Below, piece by piece: positions 1 through 11,689 of a DNA stretch of 64,000 nt (position 1 is its first letter; every line of letters starts with the position of its first letter). The stretch lies in the NCBI RefSeq assembly GCF_002288925.2, contig NW_022098008.1:8155442-8219441 (forward strand), in the 5' to 3' direction. A program made the translations under genes and the position numbers. The notes under the pieces were generated by a model, which saw only the letters and a program-made list of their open reading frames with translations, ran no database searches and was not told the origin of the DNA. Source of the DNA: Delphinapterus leucas. Its lineage: Eukaryota; Chordata; Mammalia; Artiodactyla; Monodontidae.

Positions 1-735
1 GTAAATTTAAGATAATTGAAATTGTATCAAGTATCTTTTCTGACCACAACACTAAGAGACTAGATATCAATTACAGGAAAAGATCTGTAAAAAATACAAA
101 CACATGGAGGCTAAACAATATACTACTTAATAACAAAGTGATCACTGAAAAAATCAAAAAATACCTAGAAACAAATGACAATAGAGACACGATGACTCAA
201 AACCTATGGGATGCAGCAAAAGCAGTTCTAAGAGGGAAGTTTATAACAATACAATCCTAAATTAAGAAACAGGAAACATCTCGAATAAACAACCTAACCT
301 TGCACCTCAAGCAATTAGGGAAAGAAGAACAAAAACCCCAAAGTTAGCAGAAGGAAAGAATTCATAAAGATCAGATTAGAAATAAATGAAAAAGAAATGA
401 AGGAAACAACAGCAAAAATCAATAAAACTAAAAGCTGGTTCTTTGGGAAGGTAAAAAAAATTGATAAACCATTAGCCAGACTCATCAAGAAAAAAAGGGA
501 GAAGACTCAAATCAATAGAATTAGAAATGAAAAAGGAGATGTAACAACTGACACTGCAGAAATACAAAAGATCATGAGAGATTACTACAAGAAACACTAT
601 GCCAATAAAATGGACAACCTGGAAGAAATGGGCAAATTCTTAGAAATGCACAACCTGCCAAAATTGAATCAGGAAGAAATAGAAAATATGAATAGACCAA
701 TCACAAGCATTGAAATTGAGATTGATTAAAAATCT
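1..735 (+). pseudogene. L1 copy A ORF2 fragment: end of endonuclease domain and linker
   Basis: ORF2 encodes the L1 endonuclease/reverse transcriptase that nicks target DNA and copies L1 RNA into it. The first bases encode the C-terminal endonuclease motif Ser-Asp-His-Asn (39-50), where the histidine belongs to the catalytic site, so this motif survives. Further on the frame breaks, for example with a TAA after 'caatcc' near 258 and stops around 345. A 110-codon open stretch at 397-729 covers the linker before the reverse transcriptase ('[16 protein letters not shown]'). The coding sequence is then cut by a SINE and resumes at about 1029. Non-functional. Confidence 0.88.
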
Positions 736-742
736 TCAAACA

Positions 743-1024
743 GGGGCTTCCCTGGTGGCGCAGTGGTTGAGAGTCCACCTGCCAATGCAGGGGACACGGG
801 TTCGTGCCCCGGTCGGGGAAGATCCCACATACCACAAAATCAAGGAAAAAGAAGAAAATAAAATACAGCATCAACAATGTTAAAATTCTATGGTCACTTG
901 GAACTCAGTAACGGCTAGCGGCTGGGCCTGAGAGCAATGGCCACTGAGCCTGCATGTCTGGAGTCTGTGCTCTGCAATGGGAGAGGCCACAACAGTGAGA
1001 GACCTGCGTACCAAAAAAAAAAAA
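743..1024 (+). mobile_element. CHR SINE (tRNA-derived), with an internal insertion
   Basis: CHR-type SINE: tRNA-like head with 'cttccctggtggcg', then the tail 'aggccacaacagtgagag' and a poly(A) run at 1013-1029. It sits in the ORF2 of L1 copy A and is flanked by an imperfect target-site duplication, 'aatcttcaaaca' (731-742) and 'aatcttccaaca' (1028-1039). It is longer than its relatives here because about 80 bp of foreign sequence lies between the tRNA-like head and the body (about 837-918). Non-autonomous; such elements move using L1 enzymes. Confidence 0.92.
756..809 (+). promoter_or_regulatory. Internal RNA polymerase III promoter of the SINE (A and B boxes)
   Basis: A box TGGCGCAGTGG at 756-766 fits the TRGCNNAGYNGG consensus. 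B box GGTTCGTGCCC at 799-809 fits GGTTCGANNCC with one mismatch. This is the tRNA-derived internal promoter that lets CHR SINEs be transcribed by polymerase III. Whether this copy is still transcribed cannot be seen from sequence. Confidence 0.6.
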
Positions 1025-1028
1025 AAAA

Positions 1029-3450
1029 ATCTTCCAACAAACAAAAGCCCAGGACCAGATGGCTTCACAGGTGAATTCTATCAAACATTTAGAGAAGGGG
1101 TAACACCTATCCTTCTCAAACTCTTCCAAAATATAGCAGAAAGAGGAACACTCCCAAACTCATTCTACGAGACCACCATCACCCTGATACCAAAACCAGA
1201 CATACATGTCACAAAGAAAGAAAACTACAGACCAATATCACTGATGAACATAGATGTAAAAATCCTCAACCAAATACTAGCAAACAGAATCCAACAGCAC
1301 ATTAAAAGGATCATAAACGATGACCAAGTGGGGTTTATTCCAGGAATGCAAGGATTCTTCAATATATGCAAATCAATCACTGTGATACACCATATTAACA
1401 AATTGAAGGAGAAAAACCATACAATCATCTCAATAGATGCAGAGAAAGCTTTCAACAAAATTCAACACCCATTTATGATAAAAACCCTGCAGAAAGTAGG
1501 CATAGAGGGAACTTTCCTCAACATAATAAAGGCCATATATGACAAACCCACAGCCAACATCATCCTCAATGGTGAAAAACTGAAACCATTTCCACTAAGA
1601 TCAGGAACAAGACAAGGTTGCCCACTTTCACCACTCTTATTCAAAATAGTTTTGGAAGTTTTAGCCACAGCAATCAGAGAAGAAAAGGAAATAAAAAGAA
1701 TCCGAATCAGAAAAGAAGAAGTAAAGCTGTCACTGTTGGCAGGTGACATGATACTGTACATAGAGAATCCTAAGTATGCTACCAGAAAACCACTAGATCT
1801 AATCAATGAATTTGGTAAAGTAGCAGGATACAAAATTAATGCACAGAAATATCTGGCATTCCTATAAACTAATGATGAATAATCTGAAAGTGAAATTAAG
1901 AAAATACTCCCATTTACCATTGCAACAAAAAGAATAAAATATCTAAGAGTAAACCTACCTAAGGAGACAATAAACCTGTATGCAGAAAATTATAAGACAC
2001 TGATGAAAGAAATTAAAGATGACACAAATAGATGGAGAGATATACCATATTCTTGTATTGGAAGAGTCAACATTGTGAAAATGACTCTACTACCCAAAGC
2101 AATCTACAGATTCAATGCAATCCCTATCAAACTACCACTGGCATTTTTCACAGAACTAGAACAAAAAATTTCACAATTTGTATGGAAACACAAAAGGCCC
2201 CGAATAGCCAAAGCAATCTTGAGAAGAAAAAATGGAGCTGGAGGAATCAGGCTCCCTGACTTCAGACTATACTACAAAGCTACAGTAATCAAGAAAGTAT
2301 TGTACTGGCACAAAAACAGAAATATAGATCAATGGAAGAGGATAGAAAGCCCAGCGACAAACCCACGCACATATGGTCACCTTATATTTGATGAGGAGGC
2401 AAGAATGTACAGTGGAGAAAGGACAGCCTCTTCAAATAGTGGTGCTGGGAAAACTGGACAGGTACATGTAAAAGTATGAGATTAGAACACTCCCTAACAC
2501 CATACACAAAAATAAGCTCAAAATGGATTAAAGACCTAAATGTAAGGCCAGACACTATCAAACTATTATAGGAAAACGTAGGCAGAACACTCTATGACAT
2601 AAATCACAGCAAGATCCTTTTTGACCCACCTCCCAGAGAAATGGAAATAAAAATAAACAAATGGGACCTAATGAAACTTAAAAGCTTTTGCACAGCAAAG
2701 GAAACCATAAACAAGACCAAAAGACAACCCTCAGAATGTTAGAAAATATTTGCAAATGAAGCAGTTGACAAAGGATGGATCTCCAAAACTTACAAGCAGC
2801 TCATGCAGCTCAATAACAAAAAAACAAACAACCCAATCCAAAATGCGCAGAAGACCTAAATAAACATTTCTCCAACGAAGGTATACAGATTTCCAACAAA
2901 CACATGAACAAATGCTCAACATCATTAATCATTAGAGAAATGCAAATCAAAACTACAATGAGATATCATCTCACACCGGTCAGAATGGCCATCATCAAAA
3001 AATCTACAAACAATAAATGCTGGAGAGGTTGTGGAGAAAAGGGAACACTCTTGCACTGCTAGTGGGAATGTGAATTGGTACAGCCACTATGGAGAACAGC
3101 ATGGAGGTTCCTTAAAAAAAGTACAAATAGAACTGCCATATGATCCAGCAATCCCACTAATGGGCATATACTCTGAGAAAACCGTAATTCAAAAAGAGTC
3201 ACGTACCAAAATGTTCATTGCAGCTCTATTTACAATAGCCAGGAGATGGAAGCAACCTAAGTGTCCATAATTGGATGAATGGGTAAAGGTGTGTCACATA
3301 TATACAATGGAATATTACTCAGCCTTAAAAAGAAATGAAATTGAGTTATTTGTAGTGAGGTGGATGGACCTAGAATCTGTCATACAGAGTGAAGTAAGAC
3401 AGAAAGAGAAAGACACCGTATGCTAACACATATATATATGGAGTCTAAGA
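1029..3450 (+). pseudogene. L1 copy A ORF2 fragment: reverse transcriptase and C-terminal region
   Basis: Continuation of ORF2 after the SINE. The reverse-transcriptase N-terminal motif '[13 protein letters not shown]' lies at about 1049-1088, and an open stretch reaches 1867. The catalytic Phe-Ala-Asp-Asp motif of L1 reverse transcriptases is replaced by Leu-Ala-Gly-Asp (1735-1746), removing one metal-binding aspartate, so this copy could not polymerise even if its frame were intact. Downstream, broken frames carry the C-terminal motif '[14 protein letters not shown]' (about 3124-3165) and '[19 protein letters not shown]' (about 3211-3267). The C-terminus ends near 3450, followed by the 3' UTR. 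Confidence 0.9.
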
Positions 3451-3828
3451 AAAAAAGAATGGCATGAAGAACCTAGGGGTAAGATGGGAATAAAGACACA
3501 GACCTACTAGAGAATGGACTTGAGGATATGGGGAGGGGGAAAGGTAAGCTGTGACAAAGTGATAGAGTGGCATGGACATATATACACTACAAAATGTAAA
3601 ATAGATAGCTAGTGGGAAGCAGCTGCATAGCACAGGGAGATCAGCTTGGTGCTTTGTGACCACCTAGAGGGGTGGGATAGGGAGGGTGGGAGGAAGAGAG
3701 ATGCAAGAGGGAAGAGTTATGGGAACATATGTATATGTATAACTGATTCACTTTGTTATACATCAGAAACTAAGACACCATTATAAGGCAATTATACTCC
3801 AATAAAGATGTTAAAAAAAATAATAAAA

Positions 3829-3956
3829 GTGGTAGTTTACCACGGTTCATTATACCTGGCATAAGATTTAGAGTGCATACTCGGCTTCATCAGAGTGCAG
3901 CTGTAAACCAACGTTCAGTTCTCTTTACTCATTTCTATTGCCTTTTACTTCCTTCT
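3829..3956. other. Unassigned spacer
   Basis: About 130 bp of single-copy-looking sequence between the tail of L1 copy A and the next L1 nest. No gene or repeat recognised. Confidence 0.4.
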
Positions 3957-3958
3957 TT

Positions 3959-3973
3959 CTTATAAATGGTTTA
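3959..3973 (+). repeat. Direct repeat flanking the old L1 (left copy)
   Basis: 'cttataaatggttta' here and 'tttataaatggttta' at 6560-6574 share 14 exact bases. They sit at the two limits of L1 homology in the nest, as a target-site duplication would. Confidence 0.5.
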
Positions 3974-4830
3974 AAGAAAATTAATGGAACCAAAAGCTGG
4001 ATCGTTGAAAAAAATCAATAAACTCAATAAATCTTTCACGATACTGACACAAAAGAAAGAAGACACAAATTATCAATATCAGAAATGAAAGAGGAGTCAT
4101 CACTCTTGAACCCACAGGCATTAAAAGTTAACAAAAGAATACTGTGAATAATTCTATGTCCACAAATTTTATAACTTAGATGAAATGTTTTTCAAGAACA
4201 ATTCCTTAAAAAACAAAAACTACCAAAACTTATATGAGAAGTTTTTTAAATAGGCTTATATTTATTGAAGAAATTAAATTAATAACCTTCCAAAATAGAA
4301 AGCACCAGACCCAGATGTGTTCACTGGTGAATGCTACCAAACACTTAAGGAAGAAATAATACCAAATCTCTACAAACTCTTCTAGAAGATAGAAGTAGAG
4401 GAAACAGTATCTAACTCATGCTATGAGGGCAGCATTACCATGATGTCAAAATCAGACAAAGACATTACAAGAAAGGAAAAATTACAGACTAATATCTCTC
4501 ATGGACACAGACTTTAAAATCCTCAAAAATATTAGAAAATAAAATCCAACAATGTATAAAAATAATTATACATTAAAATGAAGTGGGAAATGTTTTAGGA
4601 AACATGCAAAGCTGTTTCAACATTCCATCCTTGTAATTCATCATGTCAACAAGTTAGAGAAGAAAAATAATATAATCATGTCAATTGATGCAGAAAGCAT
4701 TAAGAAAATTCAGCACCCAGTCATGGCAAAAACTCTCACCACACTGAAAAAAGACAGGAACTTTCTCAACTTTATCTAAAACATCTCCAAAACCAGTAGC
4801 TAACATCATATAGAGACTAGATGCTTTCCT
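3974..4830 (+). mobile_element. Old LINE-1 (copy E), left part
   Basis: Heavily diverged L1 ORF2 in sense orientation, recognisable from the pre-RT region ('aaccaaaagctgg', 3991-4003) through the start of the reverse transcriptase ('aaaatcagacaaagac', 4449-4464). It breaks at about 4830, where a younger L1 of opposite orientation was inserted, and resumes at 6282. It carries many stops and indels and is far more decayed than the L1 inside it. Confidence 0.85.
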
Positions 4831-5165
4831 ATTTTTAAAAAATTTTTATGGAGTATAGTTGATTTACAATGTTGTGTTAGTACCAGGTGTACAGCAAAGT
4901 GAATCAGTTATATATATACATATATCCACTCTTCTTTAGATTCTTTTCCCATATAGGGACCATTACAGAGTATTGAGCAGAGTTCCCTGTGCTATACAGT
5001 AGGTCTTTATTAGTTATCAATTTTCCACATAGTACTGTGTACATGTCAATCCCAACCTCCCATTTTATCCCTCCCCCATCCCTTACCCCCTGGTAACCAT
5101 AAGTTTATTTTCTACATCTGTAACTCTATTTCTGTTTTGTAGATAAGTTTATCTGTACCCCCTTT

Positions 5166-6055
5166 TTAGTTTCCGCATATAAGTGTTATCATAAGATATT
5201 GATATTTGTCTTTCTGATTTACTTCACTCAGTATGATAATCTCTAGGTCCATCCATGTTGCTGCAAATGGTGTTATTTCGTACTTTTTTATGGCTGAGTA
5301 ATATTTCATTGTATATATGTAGCACATCTTCTTTATCCATTCCTCTGTTGATGGACATTTAGGTTGCTTCCATGTCCTGGCTATTGTAAATAGTGCTGCA
5401 ATGAACACTGGGGTGCATGTATCTTTTTGAATTACAGTTTTCTCCAGGTATATGCCCAGGAGTGGGATTTCTGGATCATATGGTAGCTCTATTTTTAATT
5501 TTCTAAGGAACCCCCATACTGTTCTCCATAGTGGCTGTACAAATTTACATTCCCACCAACAGTGTAGGAGGGTTCCTTTTTCTCCACATCCTCTACAGCA
5601 TTTATTGTTTGTAGATTTTTTGATGATGGCCATTCTGACTGGTATGAGGTGATACCTCATTGTAGTTTTGATTTGCATTTCTCTAATAATTAGTGATGTT
5701 AAGCATCTTTTCATGTGCTTTTTGGCCACCTGTATGTCTTATTTGGAGAAATGTCTATTTAGATCTTCCACCCATTGTTGGATTGGATTGTTTGTTTTTT
5801 TGATATTGAGCTGAATGAGCTGTTTGTATATTTTGGAGATTAATCCCTTGTCAGTTGCTTCACTTGCAAATATTTTCTTCCATTCTGAGTGCTGTCTTTT
5901 CATTTTGTTTATGGTTTCCTTTGCTGTGCAAAAACTTTTAAGTCTAATTAGGTCCCATTTGTTTATTTTGTTTTTATTTTCATTACTCTAAGAGGTGGAT
6001 TGAAAAAGATCTTGCTGCAATTTATGTCAAAGAGTGTTCTGCCTATGTTTTCCTT
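5166..6055 (-). pseudogene. L1 copy D ORF2 C-terminal fragment
   Basis: The last third of L1 ORF2, downstream of the reverse-transcriptase catalytic core. An open stretch of 187 codons (5729 to 5166) includes '[18 protein letters not shown]', the conserved cysteine-rich region, followed by '[16 protein letters not shown]' and '[11 protein letters not shown]'-like sequence in which the Met is Val ('[11 protein letters not shown]'). There is no endonuclease or catalytic reverse-transcriptase part, so no activity is possible. Confidence 0.87.
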
Positions 6056-6065
6056 TAAGAGTTTT

Positions 6066-6267
6066 TTTTTTTTTTTCAGTATGCAGGCCTCTCACTGTTG
6101 TGGCCTCTCCCGTTGCGGAGCACAGGCTCCGGACACACAGGCTCAGTGGCCATGGCTCATGGGCCCAGTCACTCTGCGGCATGTGGGATCTTCCTGGACC
6201 GGGGCAGGAACCCACATCCCCTGCATCGGCAGGCAGACTCTCAACCACTGTGCCACCAGGGAAGCCC
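6066..6267 (-). mobile_element. CHR SINE
   Basis: Complete CHR SINE in reverse orientation: poly(T) at 6061-6075, then the complement of the tail, body and tRNA-like head, ending with 'ccaccagggaagccc' (6253-6267). A target-site duplication 'taagagtttt' flanks it (6056-6065 and 6268-6277). It is the innermost and youngest layer of the nest. Confidence 0.95.
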
Positions 6268-6281
6268 TAAGAGTTTTATAG

Positions 6282-6560
6282 TTAGATACTTTCCTCTTAA
6301 GCTGGGGAAAAGGCAAGATGTTCTCTCTCACCAGTCTTATAAGATGTCATTCGAGAAATTCTAACTAGTGCAATAAGACAAGAAAAATATATAAAATTAT
6401 ACAGATTGGACAAGAAGAAATAAAACCACCTTTATTAGTAGATGATATGACTGTCTATGCAGAGGATTCCAAAGAATCTACAAAATAACTTCTGGAACCA
6501 ATAAGAGAGTATAACAAAATCAAAGGACAGAAGGTTAACACACAAAAGGCAATGGCTTCT
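6282..6560 (+). mobile_element. Old LINE-1 (copy E), right part
   Basis: Resumes the old ORF2 immediately after the insertion: reverse-transcriptase core sequence ('tagatgatatgactgtctat' at 6440-6459 corresponds to the catalytic region). It then stops inside ORF2 at about 6560, with no 3' UTR or poly(A) tail, next to the right copy of the flanking direct repeat. Confidence 0.82.
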
Positions 6561-6574
6561 TTATAAATGGTTTA

Positions 6575-9500
6575 TCTTTCATTATGGAAAAATGTTAACC
6601 CAAATAAATTAACATTGCCACTCTGAGAAGGTTGTGGCCAAATTGAGGAGAAAATACACCTTCCCCTGAGGAATTAATAATCTTCTGAAAGACTAGCACA
6701 ACATATGCTTTTTTAAGTTACTTTATATTCATTTTAGACTTTCTCTGGAGTTGGATGAGAGAAAGGATTCTAGTTAAGAGTCAGATATTAACTGGTAAGT
6801 GACCTAAATCAAGAAGATGGTCTTGATTGCTGTACTTTAATAACAGAAAGAAAAACCTCTATAGTTTGATGAAGGAAAATGGGGATTTATCCTTCCTTTA
6901 TACAAATGATAAAATGGAAGACTTAAATCTCTATGCTACTTCAAAGGTTCAGAAGGATAGAGGAAATTGTGTTAATACCTTTGCAAAATAATTTTGATAA
7001 TTTTCTTCTTTCCTATGCATTTAGTTTAAACAAGGGCAATTTATCATTTTCTCTAAACTCTATCTGCCTTTTGAAATTTATTTTATATAGATGTTTAGTA
7101 CCTTTGCTCAGTTTTTCAGTGGGTTATGACTCTCTGTGCCTGTTCTCTGATGATGTGTGTGTGTCATCAAACACAAGAACTGAGACAGTAATTATTACTG
7201 TGTTACTAAACAGCCCAGTAATCACTGCAATAAAACCAAGCATAAATGTTCAGACCACATCTGGACATTTAGTTTGGCTCCAGACAGTTTTCGTTCATGA
7301 AGCCTACTTTACCCAGCTTTTTGTGGAGCTCCACTGAACAGTTTTCCAGACCCCTGATATCTAACAAAATCCCCAAATCCTGGAGCTAGTCCCATGTACT
7401 TCTCTGAAGAGATGCAGCAATAGGAGTCTGGAGGATTTTAAGGGATACTGTCTTTAGGCTGGTGCATGTGAGTTCCCTCGAGCCTTGCCCTACCCACCAT
7501 GATTTTCCTGAATGCTCAGAGCCCTCAAAGAGCCAGAAGAGTTCTCCAAAGCACCACATCCCTCTCTTCTATTTTGAGAATGTGAGACCCTTTCTTCAGC
7601 CTCACGTTGCTAATGATAGAAGAATATCCTGTCTAAATTCCTTCCACACTTACCGAGCAAGCTGAAGCTGCCAAGGGTGGATCTCTAGCCTATCCAGCAC
7701 TCCTTTCACTGTTCCCACCCCTGCCTACACAGCCCACAAAATAAAAGAACCCTAAGAAGCAAAATATCTATTGAAAGGAATTTCTACACATAAAGGCACA
7801 AAACAAGATATTGTACCTCTTATTCTTTCAGAAGAGCCAAAGGACCCCAATCTTGGATTATTACGATTACTAAAACCTAGTTTATATCACCAGCTTCACA
7901 GAGAATAAAAATATGTTAGATTTCACAGCATTTCCAATTAAATTATATCGTTGGTAATGCATCTTACCCGACCCACAACAAAGACACCATTTGTGTTACT
8001 ACCTGCGTAAGTGTGTGTGTACGTTGCAACACAGAGCTGGTATGTTGTCCTGGGAACTTTCGCTTTTCCAACTTAGGTTTCTGTGTGAAAGTTTGCAATG
8101 ATCTGAATCTTTTCCTTTCGTTCCTCATTTTTAAAAGATAGCAGAAAAGCTGCTAACAAATCTGGGCTTGACACCTACTTGGTAGAATTCAGAAAGGAAA
8201 GGGTGACAAACTTCAAACTTCACACCACTTGGGAAGAGGATCTCTTTCAAAAACACCCTTCTGGCCATTGAGAATGATTTGCAATTTGTAAGAGTTCCTT
8301 GTCTCTAACCTTATACTGGAAATATTTCCTCTGGGATGAGAAGCTTTGCCTAAATTGGAAACAGAAAGAATTCTCTTTGGGAAATTCCTATCAAAAGGAA
8401 AGAAAAAACATGTCCCAATGCTATTTCTCAATGGAATTCTTTTCTACAAATACATGCCAAGATAATAAAAGATAATATTCCAGAAAGCCTCTTTATACAC
8501 TGCCACTTCAGAGGAAAATATATGTGGATTTGTGATAACAGAAGGTAGCCGCTGAAGCACGAGTTTAAATTCACTTTTACTCTTCCTCAATAATGCCCAT
8601 ATCAAAACCTTGTTTAAGCTTAACCTTTGGAGAATTAGTTTTGTAGGATTTAAAATAAACTGAAGAAGTAGAATTGAGAAGTCACAAAAAGGGGGTGTTA
8701 GAAATATTATGTATGAGAGAAAACAGCAATGCCAGCATTCATTCCATGACTCCATGAATCCCAACGAAAATCTAGAAAAAGAAACAATCAGAAGGGATTG
8801 TCTATAAGTGCACCAGATGTGCACCAACATCTGAAATCCTACTCTGCCAAGGGGCAGAGAGGGGAGGAAAGTGAGAATCAGGGGAACAAAGGGAATCACA
8901 GGAAGAGAGATAGTACGGGGAGCCCGGGGTACAACAGAGAATTAAATCCATCAAAACCACAGTGATGGGACATTGGACTCCACCAGGAACAAAGGAGTAG
9001 GAAATAAACATGAAACAGATGATTTTCTAATGAACTGCTGTGTGCTTCTAACTAATCTAGAGCAGAAACACAACATTAATTTTACTCTTCATACCACTAA
9101 ATTTTCCCTATAATGAGTATATGTAGCTTTTAAAATAATAAAAATAGTATATAATTAATTTAAATAAAAAATAAGTGAAGTGTTGGTCACGAGGCTTAAA
9201 ACAGCATTGAACTTTGACTATCATTTTTTCTTATATTAACACAGACAAATTTATTGCTTTTTTATGAATCTCAGATAATATATGCCCCCTCAGTTGAGAT
9301 GGAATTAAATGGAATAATTTAATTAAAATCACATATTTTAAGTGCCAAATACAACTGTAGCACAAAGTAGGTATGAATAAAGGCCAGCCAAACCTGCACG
9401 CATACAACAGAAGTAGTCAATGATGTATCAAAAAGAAAAAAATAGCCCATTCCCGATCAATATTTCAACTGCTACTTCTCCACGGGCATGGGAATATCAC

Positions 9501-10979
9501 ACTCACACTTGATTTTTAGGGTCCCACCATTTGGGAGGGGCTTCCAGATGCAGGAAACAACCCATCCTTTGCTGGATTGCCAGATGGAATGGAAAGCTTT
9601 GAAGAGCCCCTTCATCATGGTGGCAGAAACACGACAGCAAGACATACAGAGATGAAAATAATGGAAGACCTAATACAAGAATAAATGATCCAGTACCTAA
9701 TTCTACAGCAAGTCCTCACATCAGTGTTCCCGGAATAAATTTACAGCATATCGTTAAAACTGTGTTTTCATGTCCCACAAGGGCATAGACTAGATTACAC
9801 TAAGACAAAAGCATCAGTGTGTCAAATGCACAGATAGGTGGCCTAAGGCAATGAGAAATACGTTTTCATCTCATTCTATTAATATTTTATCTGAATTGCC
9901 TTTCTTGTTTTCTGGTGCTCTGTGATCACATACGGATGAGTTATTCACAGCTAGGATGCTACTTGGCCTTTCAGATTTATTCTTCATCATCTCCAAATAA
10001 AATAGTTAAGCTTTATACAGGAATACAGCACAAAAGCCAAAGATCGCATAATGCATTTTTTAGAGTAAATCATTATCATCCATCTAGAAAAGGAACATAG
10101 TGGAATATTTCAATTTCGTTGGTGAAAACCTTCAAGAATCCTAGATAAACCTGACTATGTAGGTGTTCAATATTTTTAATGCAAAAAGGTGTTAAATAAA
10201 TGTTTACAAATGCTTACTTTAGATTCAAAATCAGTTACTGTGTGAAACCAAACATGTGGGAAAGAGTGGTTGAGAATGTTTTACTTTTTAATTTTACTCT
10301 TTTTTAAAAAAATTTGAAGCTGGCTGAAGATCAGAGTAAGACAGACTTCAGGCCCTCCTTCTTGGGGATTTTCTTACGGATAAAAAACAGAGATGTTCAA
10401 AGAAGGCAGGATGCAAAACAATTAACAGAAAACAGCCCATTATGTAAGATTTCCCACATTGCAGATCTACCTGGTCCAGTTCTCAATCCCCCAAAGGATC
10501 TCAGGAGCCACCTTGGTTGGACAAGCCTCATACCCTGATAAGGCTGTGATCACAGATCCATATCCATCCCCCAGCCTGTGGTGTCCCCATACACAACCAT
10601 CAGCCAAATACAAAAATCAGGCTGGTGTTCCCAATGTGGGCTAGACCTTGGACCACTGTGTTGATACATTTATCTGGGTAAGCCTGAGTTTCTCTTCTGT
10701 CCCAGCAAATCCTATATTAGAGGGTTCACTCAGATCAAGGGTCGCTCCTTGTCTGTTCCCAAATTCAGGAAATAGCCAGGGAAGGAATGCCATGAGTTCA
10801 ACTGAAGAAGTGCACAACATCAGCAGAGGTTAAAACACAGAGAGAGAGACAGTTAGCAAGTCCTTGGGGTGGGGTGGTTAGTTACAGTCTGGTCAGAGCT
10901 GAGATCTCACAGAACCCTGCCTTGGTTTCCTTGCACAGCCCTGGCTACTCCTCCTTAGTCTCTCACTGAAATCCCCTCT
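6575..10979. other. 4.4 kb without a recognised gene or repeat
   Basis: Mixed-composition sequence with scattered chance reading frames (the longest are 134 and 151 codons, with no recognisable domain and no splice or codon-use support). AT-rich around 9060-9360. Nothing here could be assigned to a repeat family by eye; very old repeats may be hidden. Confidence 0.4.
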
Positions 10980-11500
10980 CATTGACACTGAGGCTGGAGA
11001 GTCCCAGACTCAATCTCTGTCTTCTTTTTCTTTCATGTACAGTCTCCTCCTTTCCATGGGTCCATCTATACATCTATACATCCGTCTGTACATCTATACA
11101 CGATCTATACATCCATCTCTCCAGCCTCAGCCTCTCCACAACTTCAATGAGCACATCCGACTCCCTACGCCACAGATCCACAGAAGTTTCTGGAAGGCAT
11201 GCATACCTTATCATATTCAAAGCTTATTATTTTCTCCTCCAAACTTGCTCCTTTCATTGTTCTTCCCATCTTGGCAAATGGTATTACCCACCCACAGAGT
11301 CGCCCAGACCTCAAATCTAGAAGCCATCCTTCATTTCTCTCTTTACCCTGTAGTTCATGTGTAATTCATATCTGCCAGTTCCATCTCAAAAATATATCCT
11401 GATCCTGCTCTCTCCTCACCAATTCTCCTACTTCTTCCCGTGTCTGAGCCATTCAGATCTCTTGCCCAACGGGTGCAGCATCGCACCTGGTTCTGAGCCT
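10980..11500 (+). mobile_element. LINE-2 fragment (ORF2 3' region)
   Basis: Pyrimidine-rich sequence matching the L2 consensus in sense orientation, for example 'cttcatttctctctttaccc' (11330-11349) and 'tctcaaaaatatatcctgat' (11384-11403). It continues after a MIR insertion at 11690. Ancient and non-functional. Confidence 0.68.
11062..11117 (+). repeat. Imperfect tandem repeat, unit about 8-10 bp (catctata)
   Basis: Seven or so copies of 'catctatac'-like units ('tccatctatacatctataca' and variants) inside the L2 fragment. Local slippage product. Confidence 0.7.
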
Positions 11501-11504
11501 CACA

Positions 11505-11670
11505 TCTAGACCCAGACCACCAGGGCCTGACTCTTATCTCTGCCCCTTATTGGCTGGGTTAAATCTGTGCCTTCATTTCCACAGCTGTAAAAAGGGGGAA
11601 ATAATATTTCCCAGTCTCCTGGGGTTGCTGAGGGGCACATAGTGAACACCATCTCACAGGGTCTTGGTCT
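11505..11670 (+). mobile_element. MIR SINE inserted in LINE-2
   Basis: Matches the MIR core in sense orientation: 'ctgccccttattggctgg' for the tRNA-like/core part, then 'agctgtaaaaagggggaaat' (11583-11602), which corresponds to 'tctgtaaaatggggataat'. L2 sequence lies on both sides. Confidence 0.65.
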
Positions 11671-11689
11671 TCAATAGACCTCCTCTCTT

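Larger units (their letters stand above)
1..3828 (+). mobile_element. LINE-1 (copy A), 3' two thirds, split by a CHR SINE
   Basis: Autonomous non-LTR retrotransposon of the cetartiodactyl L1 type. The window opens inside the ORF2 endonuclease domain and the element runs through reverse transcriptase, the C-terminal region and the 3' UTR to a poly(A) signal (AATAAA at 3801-3806) and an A-rich tail ending near 3828. A CHR SINE (743-1024) interrupts it. The copy is moderately diverged and its reading frame is broken in several places, so it is a relic. The 5' part lies outside the window. Confidence 0.95.
4831..6281 (-). mobile_element. 5'-truncated LINE-1 (copy D) inserted into the old L1, itself split by a CHR SINE
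   Basis: On the minus strand this reads ORF2 C-terminal third, 3' UTR and a degenerate A-rich tail (T-rich at 4831-4850). It is flanked by an imperfect target-site duplication of the old L1, 'tagatgctttcct' (4818-4830) and 'tagatactttcct' (6283-6295), which proves the order of insertion. It carries a CHR SINE at 6066-6267. The 5' truncation is typical of L1 retrotransposition. Confidence 0.9.

Noticed and set aside
756..830. tRNA gene
   Set aside because: A and B boxes belong to the CHR SINE; the cloverleaf is degenerate and followed by SINE body and poly(A). The same applies to the other SINE copies.
977..1867. 297-codon frame as a host gene
   Set aside because: It is L1 ORF2 reverse transcriptase, preceded by SINE poly(A); the active-site motif is mutated.
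6933..7337. 134-codon frame
   Set aside because: No domain or signal; composition as in surrounding DNA.
11062..11117. CRISPR-like or functional tandem array
   Set aside because: Units are only 8-10 bp and imperfect, in a mammalian L2 relic; simple slippage explains it.
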